Below, in pieces: positions 44,515 through 55,517 of a stretch of 64,000 nt of DNA. A model generated the notes under the pieces. The model had not been told where the DNA came from. It did no database searches and was given only the letters and a program-made list of their open reading frames with translations. The stretch covers positions 62,001 to 126,000 of the forward strand of contig JAPDRN010000059.1 in assembly GCA_030247855.1 (NCBI GenBank). Reading direction: 5' to 3'. This DNA is from Knufia peltigerae. Lineage: Eukaryota; Ascomycota; Eurotiomycetes; Chaetothyriales; Trichomeriaceae. Both the position numbers and the translations under genes were made by a program. Every line of letters begins with the position of its first letter. Within the stretch, counting starts at the first letter, position 1.

Positions 44515-45678
44515 TCAACCGAAGACAAACTTGATATAATTCCTTCTCAGTATCCGAGCACCATCCTCCAGAGACCATCCCTTGATCTCACATATCTTCC
44601 CGACTATGTCCGCCAGTAAACTATCCATCAACTCACCAGCGCAATGTAGGTCGCTCTCCACAAGTATTCGATCTTCGGGTACTTCCTCAATGACCTTGAC
44701 AACCTTCGCGGAAGAGGACTTTAAGAAGTTGATGCCGGAGGAAAAGGAAAAGTAAATGTCCGCCGGCACAGCAGGATTGAGAAATTGCTTGAGAGTATCA
44801 GGAGGGCCAGAGTAGGAGTGCATGCAGATTCGTGGGGGGTAAGGGAGTTTTGAGAGTGTAGCAGCGCCGCCACTCTCTTCGGCGTCCTTGGATGTTGCGG
44901 CGCCAGGAGCATCCGTTTGTTTCCTCCTTTCGCGCTTCGAGGGCTTCTCGCGGCCTTTCCACAAGCTCTGCATCAGTTCAAAGATCAGGCCATGCGCTTG
45001 AACGCTATGTACAGACACCGGGCGACCCATCTTCGCAGCAAGGTCGAACTGGGCCCTCAGGATCGTCTTCTGGTGCTCCAGGTTGACCCGATACGGAGTC
45101 AGAGGTCTGCCCTCGCGCGAGCCAGGAGTGTAGTCTTCCTCTGAACCACCCGTTTTCTGTGTCGTGTCACCGGTCATGGCGCTTGGACCTTCAGGCACCC
45201 GAAAAGACCGATCCAAGCCTACCTCTCCAACCAAAGCATACGGGAACTCCTTCAGCCGTGCTTCAGTCAGCTGTAGAAACTCTCGGAGAGAAAACGGGGT
45301 TGGAAGAGCTTCCAAGAACTTTTCATCTTCGGGAGCAGGTACGAGGACGGATTTGTAGTGGTCCCCAGGGTCGGGTTGATCGTGTGTGCTCCGGTCATCA
45401 TACATCTGGTGAGAAAACCAAGGATGCCATCCAAAAGCCGGCACGACACGTGTGCGTGATTGTACATCGGAAAGCTCATGCGGAGAGCCCAGAGGATACA
45501 GCCTTGCAGTTCTTTCAACCATTTCCTGATCTTGAGATCTCGTGGCCATGATCGTCAGGACTCTCGCTTTCATGCGGACGATGTCCTTGACCGAGGCCAT
45601 GATGTCTGTTGGATGACAATGAGAGTCAAAGACTCCAACCTGCCAGATCGAGTCATGCTTGTCCCGATCGTCACCCAT
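44515..45678 (-). CDS. TatD-family metal-dependent hydrolase
   Basis: A homologue of TatD-type deoxyribonucleases and fission yeast Scn1 (Cut9-interacting). A single exon of about 387 aa starts at ATG 45678 (MGDDRDKHDS). Metal-binding His20 and His22 are in FDSHCHPTDI. Further hallmarks are VVPAFGWHPWFSHQ, LVGEVGLDRSFR (metal-bridging Glu), MGRPVSVHSVQAHG, CMHSYSGP and the C-terminal VESDLH. Two Lys/Glu- or Ser/Gly-rich insertions lengthen it compared with bacterial TatD (about 260 aa), as in fungal members. An upstream open frame of 45 codons lacks an ATG. Confidence 0.9.
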   Translation of the reverse strand: MGDDRDKHDSIWQVGVFDSHCHPTDIMASVKDIVRMKARVLTIMATRSQDQEMVERTARLYPLGSPHELSDVQSRTRVVPAFGWHPWFSHQMYDDRSTHDQPDPGDHYKSVLVPAPEDEKFLEALPTPFSLREFLQLTEARLKEFPYALVGEVGLDRSFRVPEGPSAMTGDTTQKTGGSEEDYTPGSREGRPLTPYRVNLEHQKTILRAQFDLAAKMGRPVSVHSVQAHGLIFELMQSLWKGREKPSKRERRKQTDAPGAATSKDAEESGGAATLSKLPYPPRICMHSYSGPPDTLKQFLNPAVPADIYFSFSSGINFLKSSSAKVVKVIEEVPEDRILVESDLHCAGELMDSLLADIVGKICEIKGWSLEDGARILRRNYIKFVFG

Positions 45679-46182
45679 GACTATAGAAATAGCTGAGGCC
45701 GACCAACTCACAACTATCAAAGTCACAGAGGAGACCAGGTAAAAGGAGGTGCCTAGCAGTTTGGACACACATGATGTCAACAATGCCAAGCGAAATAGAC
45801 TACGGTAGACCACAACAAAGCTCTAGATACTACGTGTCTTACAGAATACTGAGGAATCTGCCTACGACGGCCAGACTTGGGACTGTGGTAGCGTAGATAC
45901 CCTGGGTATTCAACGAGTACGCGTGCTCTGTCGCGCAAAGGGACTGAGTTCATATTGTAAGTAAAATCCAGGAGTGAATAGGCCAATGGATTGGATGGGT
46001 TAATGATTAGGTCCGAGGACCAAGGAATGTGGTTCACGACAACACATGTGAAATGGGAAGATGGTTTCGGAGCATTCTCATGCTTTGTGCTCATGATGAT
46101 CATCATTGATTGTTTAAAGATGCGTTGGAAGAGACTAGTAGACGCCTGATATCTGCTGTGTTCTCGCTGCCAATTCCGGCTT
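45679..46182. other. Intergenic: TatD-gene promoter and srbA 3' flank
   Basis: 504 nt without a supported gene. Confidence 0.5.
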
Positions 46183-48780
46183 TTAAACCACAAATTCATT
46201 CCCTAACGCCGGCGAGCCTTGCTCGTTTGTATATTTTTCAAACCCCCATGAAGATAAGGAGTCATCCTGGCTTTCATAGCCAGTGTCATTACTATAGCTG
46301 CTGTATCGTCTCAACTTGCTTTGTGCAAACAGGTCAGCCGAGGACTCTTGATCGTTTGGGAGGAGGCGGACCTCGTCTTTACCAGCAGTAAGTACTGGTA
46401 ACTGGACCTCAGGCAGCCGCTGGTGAAGATAAGCTAAAGCAGCCTTAGTTAAAAGACCAACGTTCACGTTGTCAAGAGCCTTGGAAGAGAAATGTGTTCT
46501 GGCTTTTTTCTCGTTCTGCTCATAATCAAGTATTTGCAAAGTCCTAGCGCAGTGTAAACAGTTCAAGATATCGCTTCTTGCTGATGACGGCGTCGATGAA
46601 TCAATAATGTAAGGAGGCCGCTCAAACTGCGCGTTGGGTGAAGGAGCTTCCATCGATTCGGAGGCACGGACAAAGCATGCACTCCGGGCAGTGGTGCTGA
46701 AGATTGAGCTTGCTGCCAGGGCCCGTGTCTCGGCCGCGGAGCCGGGCGGGGCCAATTTCATGGCTTCAGTGAGATGCCTCTGCACCATCTCGCTTGGCTC
46801 AGGGGAACGCAAGACGTTTTCAAGTGCCTGTGTCAAGGAATATGTAGATCGCCATGCTGCAACTGCGTCCAGCGGGGACCGCACAGCATGATCCTCGACC
46901 ACCACATTCATCAAGGCATTGGAAGATTCTTCTTGCGTCGGCCGATCGTACATCAGATTGTAGGCCCTTTGGCAGACGGTGTCAAGGAAGACTTCGTTGC
47001 ACGGCAGATTAAGCATCTCTGATAGATACGGCGGTAATCGATCGGCATCACGCAGGGGTAACTTTTCGTGCAACCCTTGAGCTCTTGTCCACTGCCAATT
47101 GGCGAAAAATTGCCCGACACGGTTAGCGATTCGGTGAGTAGCCGTTCCGAGTGAGCCCACGTTCCACAACAACACCCGACAATGGAGTGCTTTGAGCATC
47201 AGCCGCAGAGGAGTCTTTGGTAAAGTGCCCGACCCGAAGATAGTCAAGACCACTCTGCTGCGACTCACTTCGACGTCTCCGCCTGCCAATTGAGCGTCAA
47301 TCGCGATGTCCCAGGCTTTGATGCGAGCCACGTCATCTTCTGCACTTCGCCCGGTCAGCCAAGCGTATGCCCGACTTCCGAATAGGTAACCGACAGTGTA
47401 CCTGAGCCACTCGGAAGTGAGAGCAACCCATTCCGGGAAGAAGCTATGGTGAGGAAGGTGAAGCTCCTGCATGCTGGTGCTCCAGGCCCGACGTCTGACC
47501 TGGATCGGTGAAGCAGGCGCCGGTGTTATTCGAGTCCGCGATGAAGCCTCTTCAATGTCTTCCTTTGGCGCTGGCTTGGAGTTGAAAAGATATGAGAAGA
47601 CCAGAAAAGCCAGTATTGTCAAAGCCATGAAGCCTTTGATCAACGGAATGACACCTCCGGTCTGACAGAACTGGCTGAAGGCAGCAAGGTAAATTCTGGG
47701 AGACTGCAGAAATTTCCAACCATCTAGAAGTTCCAAAGGAATGCCGAATAGACCTTTTTCTCGTGATTCCGTGCCAGTGTCGGACTCTGCCAGTCCATCC
47801 ATAATCATGAGCCCAGCCAATGATCCCAACATGATCCTTGTTGGCCATTTGCCACGATATTTGGACCGATCTGTATCGTAAACATGACCATAGTGCTCCT
47901 GCGACTGATTTTGACGTAGCTTTCGCCAACTGTCAGGAATGGGGATCAATCCCTGAGGTGGATTCGAAGAGCTGGCTCGGTTTTCTGAAGGGGAGTCGAC
48001 CTGTGAGATGGCTGGAGACTCTTCAATGATTGTATCACTCGTGAATGCAGCAGCTCTTTGGGCGTCGTGACCACCCTGTGCGATGACTTTGTCGAGTGTT
48101 TCGAGTCGTTCTTTCAACGATTTGTTTTCCTCCTCCAGCCGCCTCGTACGGAACTCAAGGTGCCGGATGTATTCTACAGCCTTGGTCAGGATCGAGGCTT
48201 TATTGAGCTTATTGCTGGGTGCGAGGCCTTCCAAGTCTTCCTCGTCCGAATCCGCAGTTGATACATCCGTCGCCTTTTTCTTGGTGATCCGTAGACTTGG
48301 GACGCTGTCTCTTAATTCCGAGATCTTCTCGTTTAGATTGGCTCGGTATCTCTTCTCGATCACGTTGTGTGGGCGTTTCTTCGCAGCAGGAGTTACCTCG
48401 TTATGGTGGTCGGTGGTTGGCACATCGGAGGGAGACAACTTCCGCTTCAGCATTGGGCGTTCATTCGGCGATGTTTGCTCGCGTAGCGTATCCCCGCTGA
48501 GTCTCAGGTCGATGCTGGACCGTGACTCTGGTGAAGAGGAGCTGTGTTGAGGGGTCAAGAGGTCGTGGTGTGGATGAGCGGTGAGAAGGTCTGTTTTCAG
48601 GGAGGGGTGCAGGTCGCTGTTGACGGTCGAGGAAGGAGAGATGGGAAGGTGGAAGACCTGATCTGGGTGGACTGTAGGCTTTACATCTGTAGCAGTGCCC
48701 GCGGAGGTGGTTGCGGCATTCCAGTCAAGCCAGTTGTCGAAGTCGCGACCTGCTGAGGTAACGTCGAGTTGCGGTTCCAT
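46183..48780 (-). CDS. srbA: SREBP-type bHLH membrane transcription factor
   Basis: The fungal sterol regulatory element-binding protein, which controls ergosterol synthesis, hypoxia adaptation and azole response; it is held in the ER and released by cleavage. A single exon of about 865 aa. The bHLH starts at about residue 135 (KKRPHNVIEKRYRANLNEKI), with Tyr145 in the basic region in place of the Arg of ordinary bHLH proteins, diagnostic of SREBPs. The loop is long (SDEEDLEGLAPSNKLNKASI). Two hydrophobic segments flank a short lumenal loop (IMLGSLAGLMIMDGLAE and FMALTILAFLVFSYLF). The C-terminal DUF2014-like domain contains VVLTIFGSGTLPKTPLRLML. ATG 48780 (MEPQLDV) is the first in frame. The acidic/Ser-rich N-terminus likely activates transcription. 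It is somewhat shorter than A. fumigatus SrbA (about 990 aa). Confidence 0.94.
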   Translation of the reverse strand: MEPQLDVTSAGRDFDNWLDWNAATTSAGTATDVKPTVHPDQVFHLPISPSSTVNSDLHPSLKTDLLTAHPHHDLLTPQHSSSSPESRSSIDLRLSGDTLREQTSPNERPMLKRKLSPSDVPTTDHHNEVTPAAKKRPHNVIEKRYRANLNEKISELRDSVPSLRITKKKATDVSTADSDEEDLEGLAPSNKLNKASILTKAVEYIRHLEFRTRRLEEENKSLKERLETLDKVIAQGGHDAQRAAAFTSDTIIEESPAISQVDSPSENRASSSNPPQGLIPIPDSWRKLRQNQSQEHYGHVYDTDRSKYRGKWPTRIMLGSLAGLMIMDGLAESDTGTESREKGLFGIPLELLDGWKFLQSPRIYLAAFSQFCQTGGVIPLIKGFMALTILAFLVFSYLFNSKPAPKEDIEEASSRTRITPAPASPIQVRRRAWSTSMQELHLPHHSFFPEWVALTSEWLRYTVGYLFGSRAYAWLTGRSAEDDVARIKAWDIAIDAQLAGGDVEVSRSRVVLTIFGSGTLPKTPLRLMLKALHCRVLLWNVGSLGTATHRIANRVGQFFANWQWTRAQGLHEKLPLRDADRLPPYLSEMLNLPCNEVFLDTVCQRAYNLMYDRPTQEESSNALMNVVVEDHAVRSPLDAVAAWRSTYSLTQALENVLRSPEPSEMVQRHLTEAMKLAPPGSAAETRALAASSIFSTTARSACFVRASESMEAPSPNAQFERPPYIIDSSTPSSARSDILNCLHCARTLQILDYEQNEKKARTHFSSKALDNVNVGLLTKAALAYLHQRLPEVQLPVLTAGKDEVRLLPNDQESSADLFAQSKLRRYSSYSNDTGYESQDDSLSSWGFEKYTNEQGSPALGNEFVV

Positions 48781-51700
48781 GGCATGTAAGGTGGGCGAGG
48801 ATGGCGATGATTTATGGAACGCGTAAAACACAAGGCATTCTGCCAGATGTGGCGGACTAATTTATCGAGGGATCTTGGTCGATTTAAATGGTGTCGTCGA
48901 GAACCTTGAGCATTGAAGATATACGAAGGAGGCGACAAGCATATTATCAAGGTGGGAGGGAATGAAGATGAATTGAGTCCCTGACTAGACTAACCGAGAG
49001 AGCCATGATAGGACAGAACGCCGGCTCTCAACCTCCCGTCTTCGACACAGCCACGATAACACGAAGCCACAAGTACCGGAGAGGACCATGGCATTTGCTC
49101 TATCTCACTACTGACTGTTGTGTATCTTTTACGAACTCGACCTCTGTGTGGCCGTCAGTCGGCCGTGGCTGATGCGAAGATCACAACCTCGTTATAGCAA
49201 AGATCAAGGGTCAAAGGGTCAGGCTCATCGTTCCGAACAGCTCGGTAGCAAAGCGAGCGCACATCGTCTGTAATGATATTCATGTTTCCTACTCGTACAT
49301 ACTGTAGGCTCCTTGGACAAAGAGGGCTAGAATACTAGATCGCATACAATTGCTGCATATGAGGTAGGCTCGCAGCTTTTCTTGCGTGAGAATGAGGGCA
49401 GCTCGCAGAGCGACAGATCAATTCATCGCGAACCAATTTGGAATACACCTTACTTGTGCGAGGCTTTGGCTGACGCTTCAACTGCAAGGAACTGGGATAT
49501 GATCCATTCAAAGCCTCTGCGTAGACGGAATGCGGTGCTTGTACCTTTCGTCAGCGTCAGAGCAGCGTTGAAGTACACGATTTCACGGCAGACAGCAGGC
49601 AAAGAAGCTCGAAAGACAAGAAGACAGATACCCGGGGATACTCGTACATCCTGCTTTATCAATAATGGATTTAAGGGAAGATACGCCTTAGCAAATTCCC
49701 AGCCATGTACAGTACAGTTGGGAAGTCAGATGCCGGATGATGCCACCACGACTACGAGTATTCGTACTCGTACTCGTATAGATATTTCCTCAGGCATCGG
49801 GATGTCCTTGGGTTCCTCGTACATTTCATTCGGGGTCTTTCAAGGACATCAAAAAGTCCTTCCCTTCCTTTTCAAGTGATGCTTCATTCTTACTCACCAG
49901 CTTACAATCCCGCGTCTGACATCAGGGAGCGCCATACTTGTGCCAAAAAAGCACGTACAAGCCAAAGTCAGACAAATGCCCTTCAGATTGAACGAAAAGG
50001 ACTCGGACCATCTGTTTCCAATAAGCTGGGTTGTCGTGTAACACAGATCGAAGCCTCTTTCGATGTTCTGCACGACATCATTTCTTTCCAATTTCAGCTC
50101 GCAATGATGCCCTGTTGTCACGGATACAAATTCCGCAAAGGGTCCGAGCCGTTGCTGTTCTCCAAACACGAGTCCTTGTTCGCGTTCAGGGCGTCATTAT
50201 TTTCCCCAAGAAATGATGCGTGCTCATCATATCGAGAGTGTTGTTCCTATTCTACAGTATGTACATTATCATTCGGCTCCGGATCAGCCGGGTAAACTCC
50301 CAGAGGATCGGCGCAGTCAGCTGGCCTGCCATGATGTTTCCATATAGGTCGCTTGGAGCGCGTCTGCCCCGCCTCCCAGTAGCCAGGCTGTCGATGAATA
50401 TCATTGAACCAGTAGAGGGGAAAGAGAAATTGATGCAGTAAAAAGTATGCAAGTTCTGTGTGGAGCGACAATGGTCAGTGTCAAGCACAATGATACGGCC
50501 TGTTGCCCGCTGAAAACGGAGAGCAATTGCACTGATACGAGGTAAGAGTGCACGAGAATGGATCCTTTTCCGGATTTCTTGAGCCTCGCCCGTTCGCAGA
50601 TACAGTACATTTGACATCCGCGGGCAAAAATATCATCTGGAAGGTCTTGTACTCGTACATAGGTCAGCACCCCTTTGATGCTAGAGGCAGGCAGTCCCAT
50701 TGTCAACCGAGCATCCGTGGAAATTCCGCTTTTGAGCATCACGGGAATTACTGGAAGGATACCTACTCCGTATTGTGCACTGTACCAGCCGTCCGTGTAA
50801 CCAAGACCGATTCCCACTGGCCCTTGACTATGTGCACAATACGGAGTACCAAGCACAAGATAGGCCTATTACACCTCGCCAGGAGAATGTGGGATGGGTC
50901 TTGCTCACCTCAAGTCAAGCCGGCAACACGGCAACCAGCATTTGTTATCAGGTGGAGTACTTATCAGTCCGTTCGTTTGCCAACGCGCTTAAGCGAGGAC
51001 CTTCTCTCCAAATAACTTGCTTGCAGGAGGGAGCGATACTGACACACTGCTTATCCAGGGAGTGCCTGAGCAAATCACCGTTCGGCCTCGTGACTTGGCT
51101 GCGAACATCCATCTTAAACGACGGACTGCGACAGCGTCTTCCCAATAACGCTGGTGACAGATTGTTGGAGGTGGTGGAGACTGAGGACGGTAAGTCTCAA
51201 GGACACAAACTACGCGTCTCTTCCCTCGTGCTGCTGTCTCGTCCGCAGGGGGATCCTGGGTATCGGTAACAACCGCATCTAAAGGGTACGTACCATTCAG
51301 GGTCGAAGGGATGTCTCTTCCCAAGGTCATGTATCGGTCGCTTGGTTCATACAATTCATCCCTTCGACATCCAATTATCGACTGGGGTTTAGACGTGGTA
51401 CCTGGCAGGCTTCGGCAGGGCTCCCTCCGCCAAGGCGTCTCAATCCTCCGATCCCAGTTTTCCCGATTGCAGCAATCAATCAGATCCCCTCTGGTTCAGC
51501 CCCTGCAAATCACCGGGCGGCTGTGGCGCCTGTCGCAACGTCATCAGGCCCAATGGCCTTAACGGCGACTCGTCCCTCGCCTTCGCTGGGGTTCCTCTGA
51601 GGAGGCTCGCGTGGCTCCCTTTGTTCACCTTGCGAACCACTTCTTGCCGGTCCCAGAGGCCTGTGTCCTCCTCCCGCCAGTCGTTATTATTGCAAGTCTC

Positions 51701-52609
51701 CAGCCGTGTATGGGGGGGCCCTAGTGAAGGTGTCGCCATCCGGCCCTGCGTCAGGACTGCACAAAAAAGGGAAACCCTGAGCAAAAGAATTTTCGGTCGA
51801 CCGAGGATGCGGGACTAGAGAATCACGCAGAATGACGCCGTGTACGATGACGACTTTTTATCGAAGCGTTTATCTGCTGGTCGTCGGGTTACCGGTACTT
51901 CATCGCTGTTGAGGTCGATCAGCGTCAGTTATAAAACAATCAATTCCTGGTAGCAGTGTCTATCTACTCCACTCCCGACTTTCTCGCGCCGTAACCTACT
52001 GCCATGTGCTGTCCCATCAAAGGTCATTTGATGTTTCAGGCTGTGCATCACTAGGCATCCCGGGAAATTCAAACTGCTGATCCGCTCCATTCTTCGCAGC
52101 GACCACTTAACCCAGGTGCTGATCAACGGGTCTCGGCAACCAGTCTGTACTGACCCTAAGAAAAACAACCTGGGATCAGAAATACAGCCCGCCTGTCTCC
52201 ACGGGCGGGTATGCAAACTCTTGGTTGGAATACAAAGCGGGATCGTGTGCTTCGTATTCCTCCTCATCGACCCTTCTTGCACCCAGTCTCTCTTGCTCGA
52301 CAGTTACAAGGCCTCAAACAACATTGAATAAGGATAGTCGGCCGCTTCTATTGCTAACGCTGTGTTACACGACGCAGCCACTCAATAATCCGCAAAAAGC
52401 TAGTCGCCCACCCCTGGTCTCACGTCGTACTCAGGCGCCACGATTCGGCCAGCTTGGCCGAGACCTCGTGGTTGCCTCTACTCACAACAACAACCATCGA
52501 CAATCAAGCACAACCATCCAACTTCATCTGCCGCATGCACATCCTAGTGGGCTTCTAGGTGAAGAGCGTCGCAGGTATCCAGCATCAGAGGCGGCGCTTT
52601 TCTTCGATA
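48781..52609. other. 3.8 kb gene-poor region (srbA promoter and upstream of next gene)
   Basis: The longest gap in the window. Frames of up to 165 codons (49382-49879, plus strand) lack an ATG start or family features. It contains several TACTCGTAC/TACGGAGTA motifs, an ACTCGT run near 49753-49785, and a perfect 17-bp inverted repeat at 50764-50848. It probably includes long regulatory sequence for srbA, a known highly regulated gene, and the leader of the 52610 gene. Decayed coding sequence cannot be excluded. Confidence 0.45.
50764..50848. repeat. 85-bp element with 17-bp perfect terminal inverted repeats
   Basis: TACTCCGTATTGTGCAC at 50764-50780 and its exact reverse complement at 50832-50848, with 51 nt between. 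The outer ends carry the TACTCCGTA/TACGGAGTA motif seen repeatedly elsewhere in the window. It could be a hairpin-forming regulatory element or a very small MITE-like relic. Confidence 0.75.
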
Positions 52610-53203
52610 ATGTCCCAATTGATTACCCATAAAATGAACCCCGAACCATTCTCTTCACGCTATACACCAACCTCACCTCTATCTCCTCGACTCCCAGCAA
52701 ACCATCGCCCTATGTCACCTCAGCCTGCACGATCACGCACCGTTCAGCATGGTCGACAGGGATCCCGCAATATGCACATGAGTCTGCCACGGTTCCATCC
52801 AAGCAACTTCACCAATCTCGATTCGCCTGCCACGCCCACCTCAGCAGTACAGTCTCCAGCCATCACCATCAACAGAGTAACGCCGCCAATGCAGCTCGAA
52901 TCACCTCGACTGATGCGTGAGAAGCAGCGGGAGTTTTTGGAACGGGCTCATCTCTCGGCCAAGATTGCAGCTTCGTCGATGGGTGTCAAACCCGGTGCGC
53001 CACGACTTGATCCTCTGGGTAGTCCGAAAGGCCCGGTCACACCGCTGGCTCTAGATGAGGCCGGAGATTACTTTCAGGTTGCAGGAGCTGGAAAGATTTC
53101 TCCTGCCGGCAGTCCAGGTGCACGAAGCCCGAGAAGTGATGTTTCGTCAGACAAGGAGGACTCCAAGAACTCGAACAAAAGACAAGCCGATATCTATCAC
53201 TGA
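52610..53203 (+). CDS. Conserved fungal Ser/Pro-rich protein of unknown function
   Basis: 197 aa, single exon, starting MSQLITHK at 52610; a second in-frame ATG at 52634 gives the perhaps more typical MNPEPFSSRYTPTSPLSPRL. The protein is largely disordered with many SP/TP sites. One helical block is near residue 105 (LMREKQREFLERAHLSAKIA), followed by RLDPLGSPKGPVTPLAL and ALDEAGDYFQVA. Similar short proteins occur in Eurotiomycetes as far as I recall; no function is known to me. The SP/TP density suggests CDK/MAPK phosphorylation (inference). Confidence 0.72.
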   Translation: MSQLITHKMNPEPFSSRYTPTSPLSPRLPANHRPMSPQPARSRTVQHGRQGSRNMHMSLPRFHPSNFTNLDSPATPTSAVQSPAITINRVTPPMQLESPRLMREKQREFLERAHLSAKIAASSMGVKPGAPRLDPLGSPKGPVTPLALDEAGDYFQVAGAGKISPAGSPGARSPRSDVSSDKEDSKNSNKRQADIYH

Positions 53204-54300
53204 AGATATGTTCTTTCTTCCAAAAGACCTGAAAGATGACGACTTCATGATGAACCGATGATCACTTATCTCACGACGACAACGACTTTCTTATGTTCAT
53301 GCATTCGCGCCGAGGTTTGTGGGATGAGCATTTTGGCATTCTTCATTCAAAAGCCATCCATTGCCTTCCCAGCACATTATATTCACCATGCCCTTTAGAT
53401 TATCTTCCTTGATGGTCTTATATCTTTGGGGGGGCTCCTTCGGACGTTGGAGTTGGGCATTTTTGCGGCATTTACGGCGGCGCCAACGAGCTTCTGCGAA
53501 ATCACATTCGCTAAGGTTGCCTGGAGCAGCACGACAGACGAGGGCAATGAGCTCTCTGAATGCATCTTTCTTCGTGGACTATTCACATTATGCATAGCGA
53601 TCATTGGACAACCATTTATGGAATTGATGGAAAAGGGCAAGTCCTGCCTTGGTAATAAGAAAGAGGGATGGGTTGGATGATTTAGAGAGAAAAGCTGCCT
53701 ATTTCATCAACCAGCATTGTCTTGGGTCGATTGATTACCCAAGGACGGAGTATTTTGTATACCTATATGCCTATGTACCTACTTATAGGAAGTATTACTA
53801 GGTGTTTTAGGTCTACACATAGAACCATCCACCACAAACCAATACCAACTACCAATTACCAAATTCAATACCAATCTCAATATTATCATTCCACAAAATT
53901 ACTGTTGATGAACAATATGAGTATCGAGTACAATGTCTCTGCAGTACCCCGTCTTTGTCTTCGTGGTTGTGTGTGGCTTTATTGAATGGTGGCTTGAGAA
54001 AGAAGCCGGAGTGGCGGTGCATTTGACTTCCACCATGTTTCATAATTAGATACATCTGTTGAGCAGAAGAAGGTACTTGTGTACGTAGTGCCGAGTCCTT
54101 CACAATCAGATCCTCATCACCATTCACCACTTGCTCACTCCTGACCGAGCATCCATTCTTTTGTTACCTACTCTTCCTCTGTGAGTCCAAGTCCGGCACA
54201 CTGAGACCTTTATTCCTCATTTCCTCCTTCGCTACCTACGACCTTGACCAGCCATGCATCCCTTTCCTCAGCGTCGTACGTAACACCTTTTCACAGGACA
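53204..54300. other. Intergenic and leader upstream of the mannosyltransferase gene
   Basis: 1,097 nt with no supported gene. An A/C-rich low-complexity stretch of repeated ACCAAT-like units runs at about 53830-53890. A short upstream ORF lies just before the next gene. Confidence 0.45.
54254..54283 (+). promoter_or_regulatory. Upstream ORF of 9 codons before the mannosyltransferase
   Basis: ATG at 54254 in favourable context (AGCCATGC) opens MHPFPQRRT and stops at 54281-54283, 17 nt before the main ATG at 54301. If transcribed in the leader it could modulate translation. The sequence is seen; the effect is inferred. Confidence 0.45.
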
Positions 54301-55517
54301 ATGCCCTACTTCGACAGGATGCGTCAACCACGCAGCAATTACCGCATGTTAGGCTTGGGTCTTCTCCTCGGCATTGTCTTTATCTATTTCCTCTACAGCA
54401 TCAACAACACCTCCGCAAGCCCATCCGAACTGCGCCAGCGGAAATCCGACGCCGCAGCAGACAATCCTCTTTCACCTCCCACCTCTGCGTTCCGCAAGCA
54501 ATCTGGTTCCTCCAGATCTCACAATGGCATTCGTCGGCCGCCTCCCGTTGTGCACTACCAGCTCAACAATCTGACCAGCACCGCCAACCCCCTCCAAAAC
54601 AACGAAAAAATCCTCATCCTCACCCCCCTCGCCCGGTTCTACCAAGAGTACTGGGACAACCTCCTGGCCTTGTCGTACCCGCACGAACACATCAGTCTAG
54701 GTTTCATTACGCCCAAGACAAAAGATGGAAACGCCGCAACTGCAGCACTACAAGAAGCGATCAAGGTCACACAGTCTGGGCCGGAGGAGAAACGTTTCCA
54801 GTCTATCATCATCCTGCGTCAGGACTTTGAGCCACCCATCATGTCACAGGATGAGAAGGAACGGCACAAGATGGAGAACCAAAAGGCTCGCCGGGCGGCC
54901 ATGGCTCGTGCAAGGAATAGCCTCCTCTTCACCACCATCGGACCCTCCACCTCCTGGGTGCTCTGGCTGGACTCGGACATCATCGAGACTCCGCCAACGT
55001 TGATTCAAGACCTGGCAAGCCACAACAAGCCCATCATCGTGCCCAACTGTTACCAACGCTACACCAACGATCAGGGAGAGCCCAGTGTCCGGCCCTACGA
55101 CTACAACTCCTGGCGCGACAGCGACGTGGCGCAGGAGCTGGCTTCACAAATGGGACCGGATGACATCTTGCTTGAAGGATATGCTGAGATCCCCACGTAC
55201 AGGACGTTGATGGCGATGCTGGCAAAGACCGGTCAGGACAGGGACGAGCGCCGTCTGATGCCTCTGGATGGCGTCGGAGGCACCGCCCTTTTGGTCAAGG
55301 CAGAGGTGCATAGAGACGGGGCCATGTTCCCTCCCTTTCCTTTCTATCATCTCATTGAGACTGAAGGTTTCGCCAAGATGGCTCGCCGGCTCGGGTTTGA
55401 GTCTTGGGGTTTGCCTGATTATCTTGTAAGTGAACTTTGTGTGTTTTCTTGGTTGATTTGCGAATCTACCTTGCTAATCTTTTGGGGGTTTTACAGGTGT
55501 ACCACTACAACGAGTAA
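54301..55517 (+). CDS. MNN9: Golgi alpha-mannosyltransferase, Anp1/Mnn9 family
   Basis: A subunit of the mannan polymerase complexes that extend the alpha-1,6 mannan backbone of N-glycans in the cis-Golgi. Two exons: 54301-55425 and 55497-55517 (exon 2 has six codons, VYHYNE, plus stop), about 381 aa. Type II topology: one membrane helix at residues 14-34 (YRMLGLGLLLGIVFIYFLYS). The DxD motif is LWLDSDI (Asp224, Asp226). Other family blocks are EKILILTPLARFYQEYWDNL, IVPNCYQRY, RPYDYNSWRDSD, EGYAEIPTYRTLMAML and LIETEGFAKMARRLGF. The tiny last exon restores the family ending GLPDYLVYHYNE; reading through the intron would give unrelated sequence. Mnn9 is favoured over Anp1 or Van1, but not securely. 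Confidence 0.9.

Noticed and set aside
49382..49879. 165-codon plus-strand frame in the large gap
   Set aside because: Begins at TTG, mixed composition, contains a simple-repeat-derived Thr/Arg stretch; no family match.
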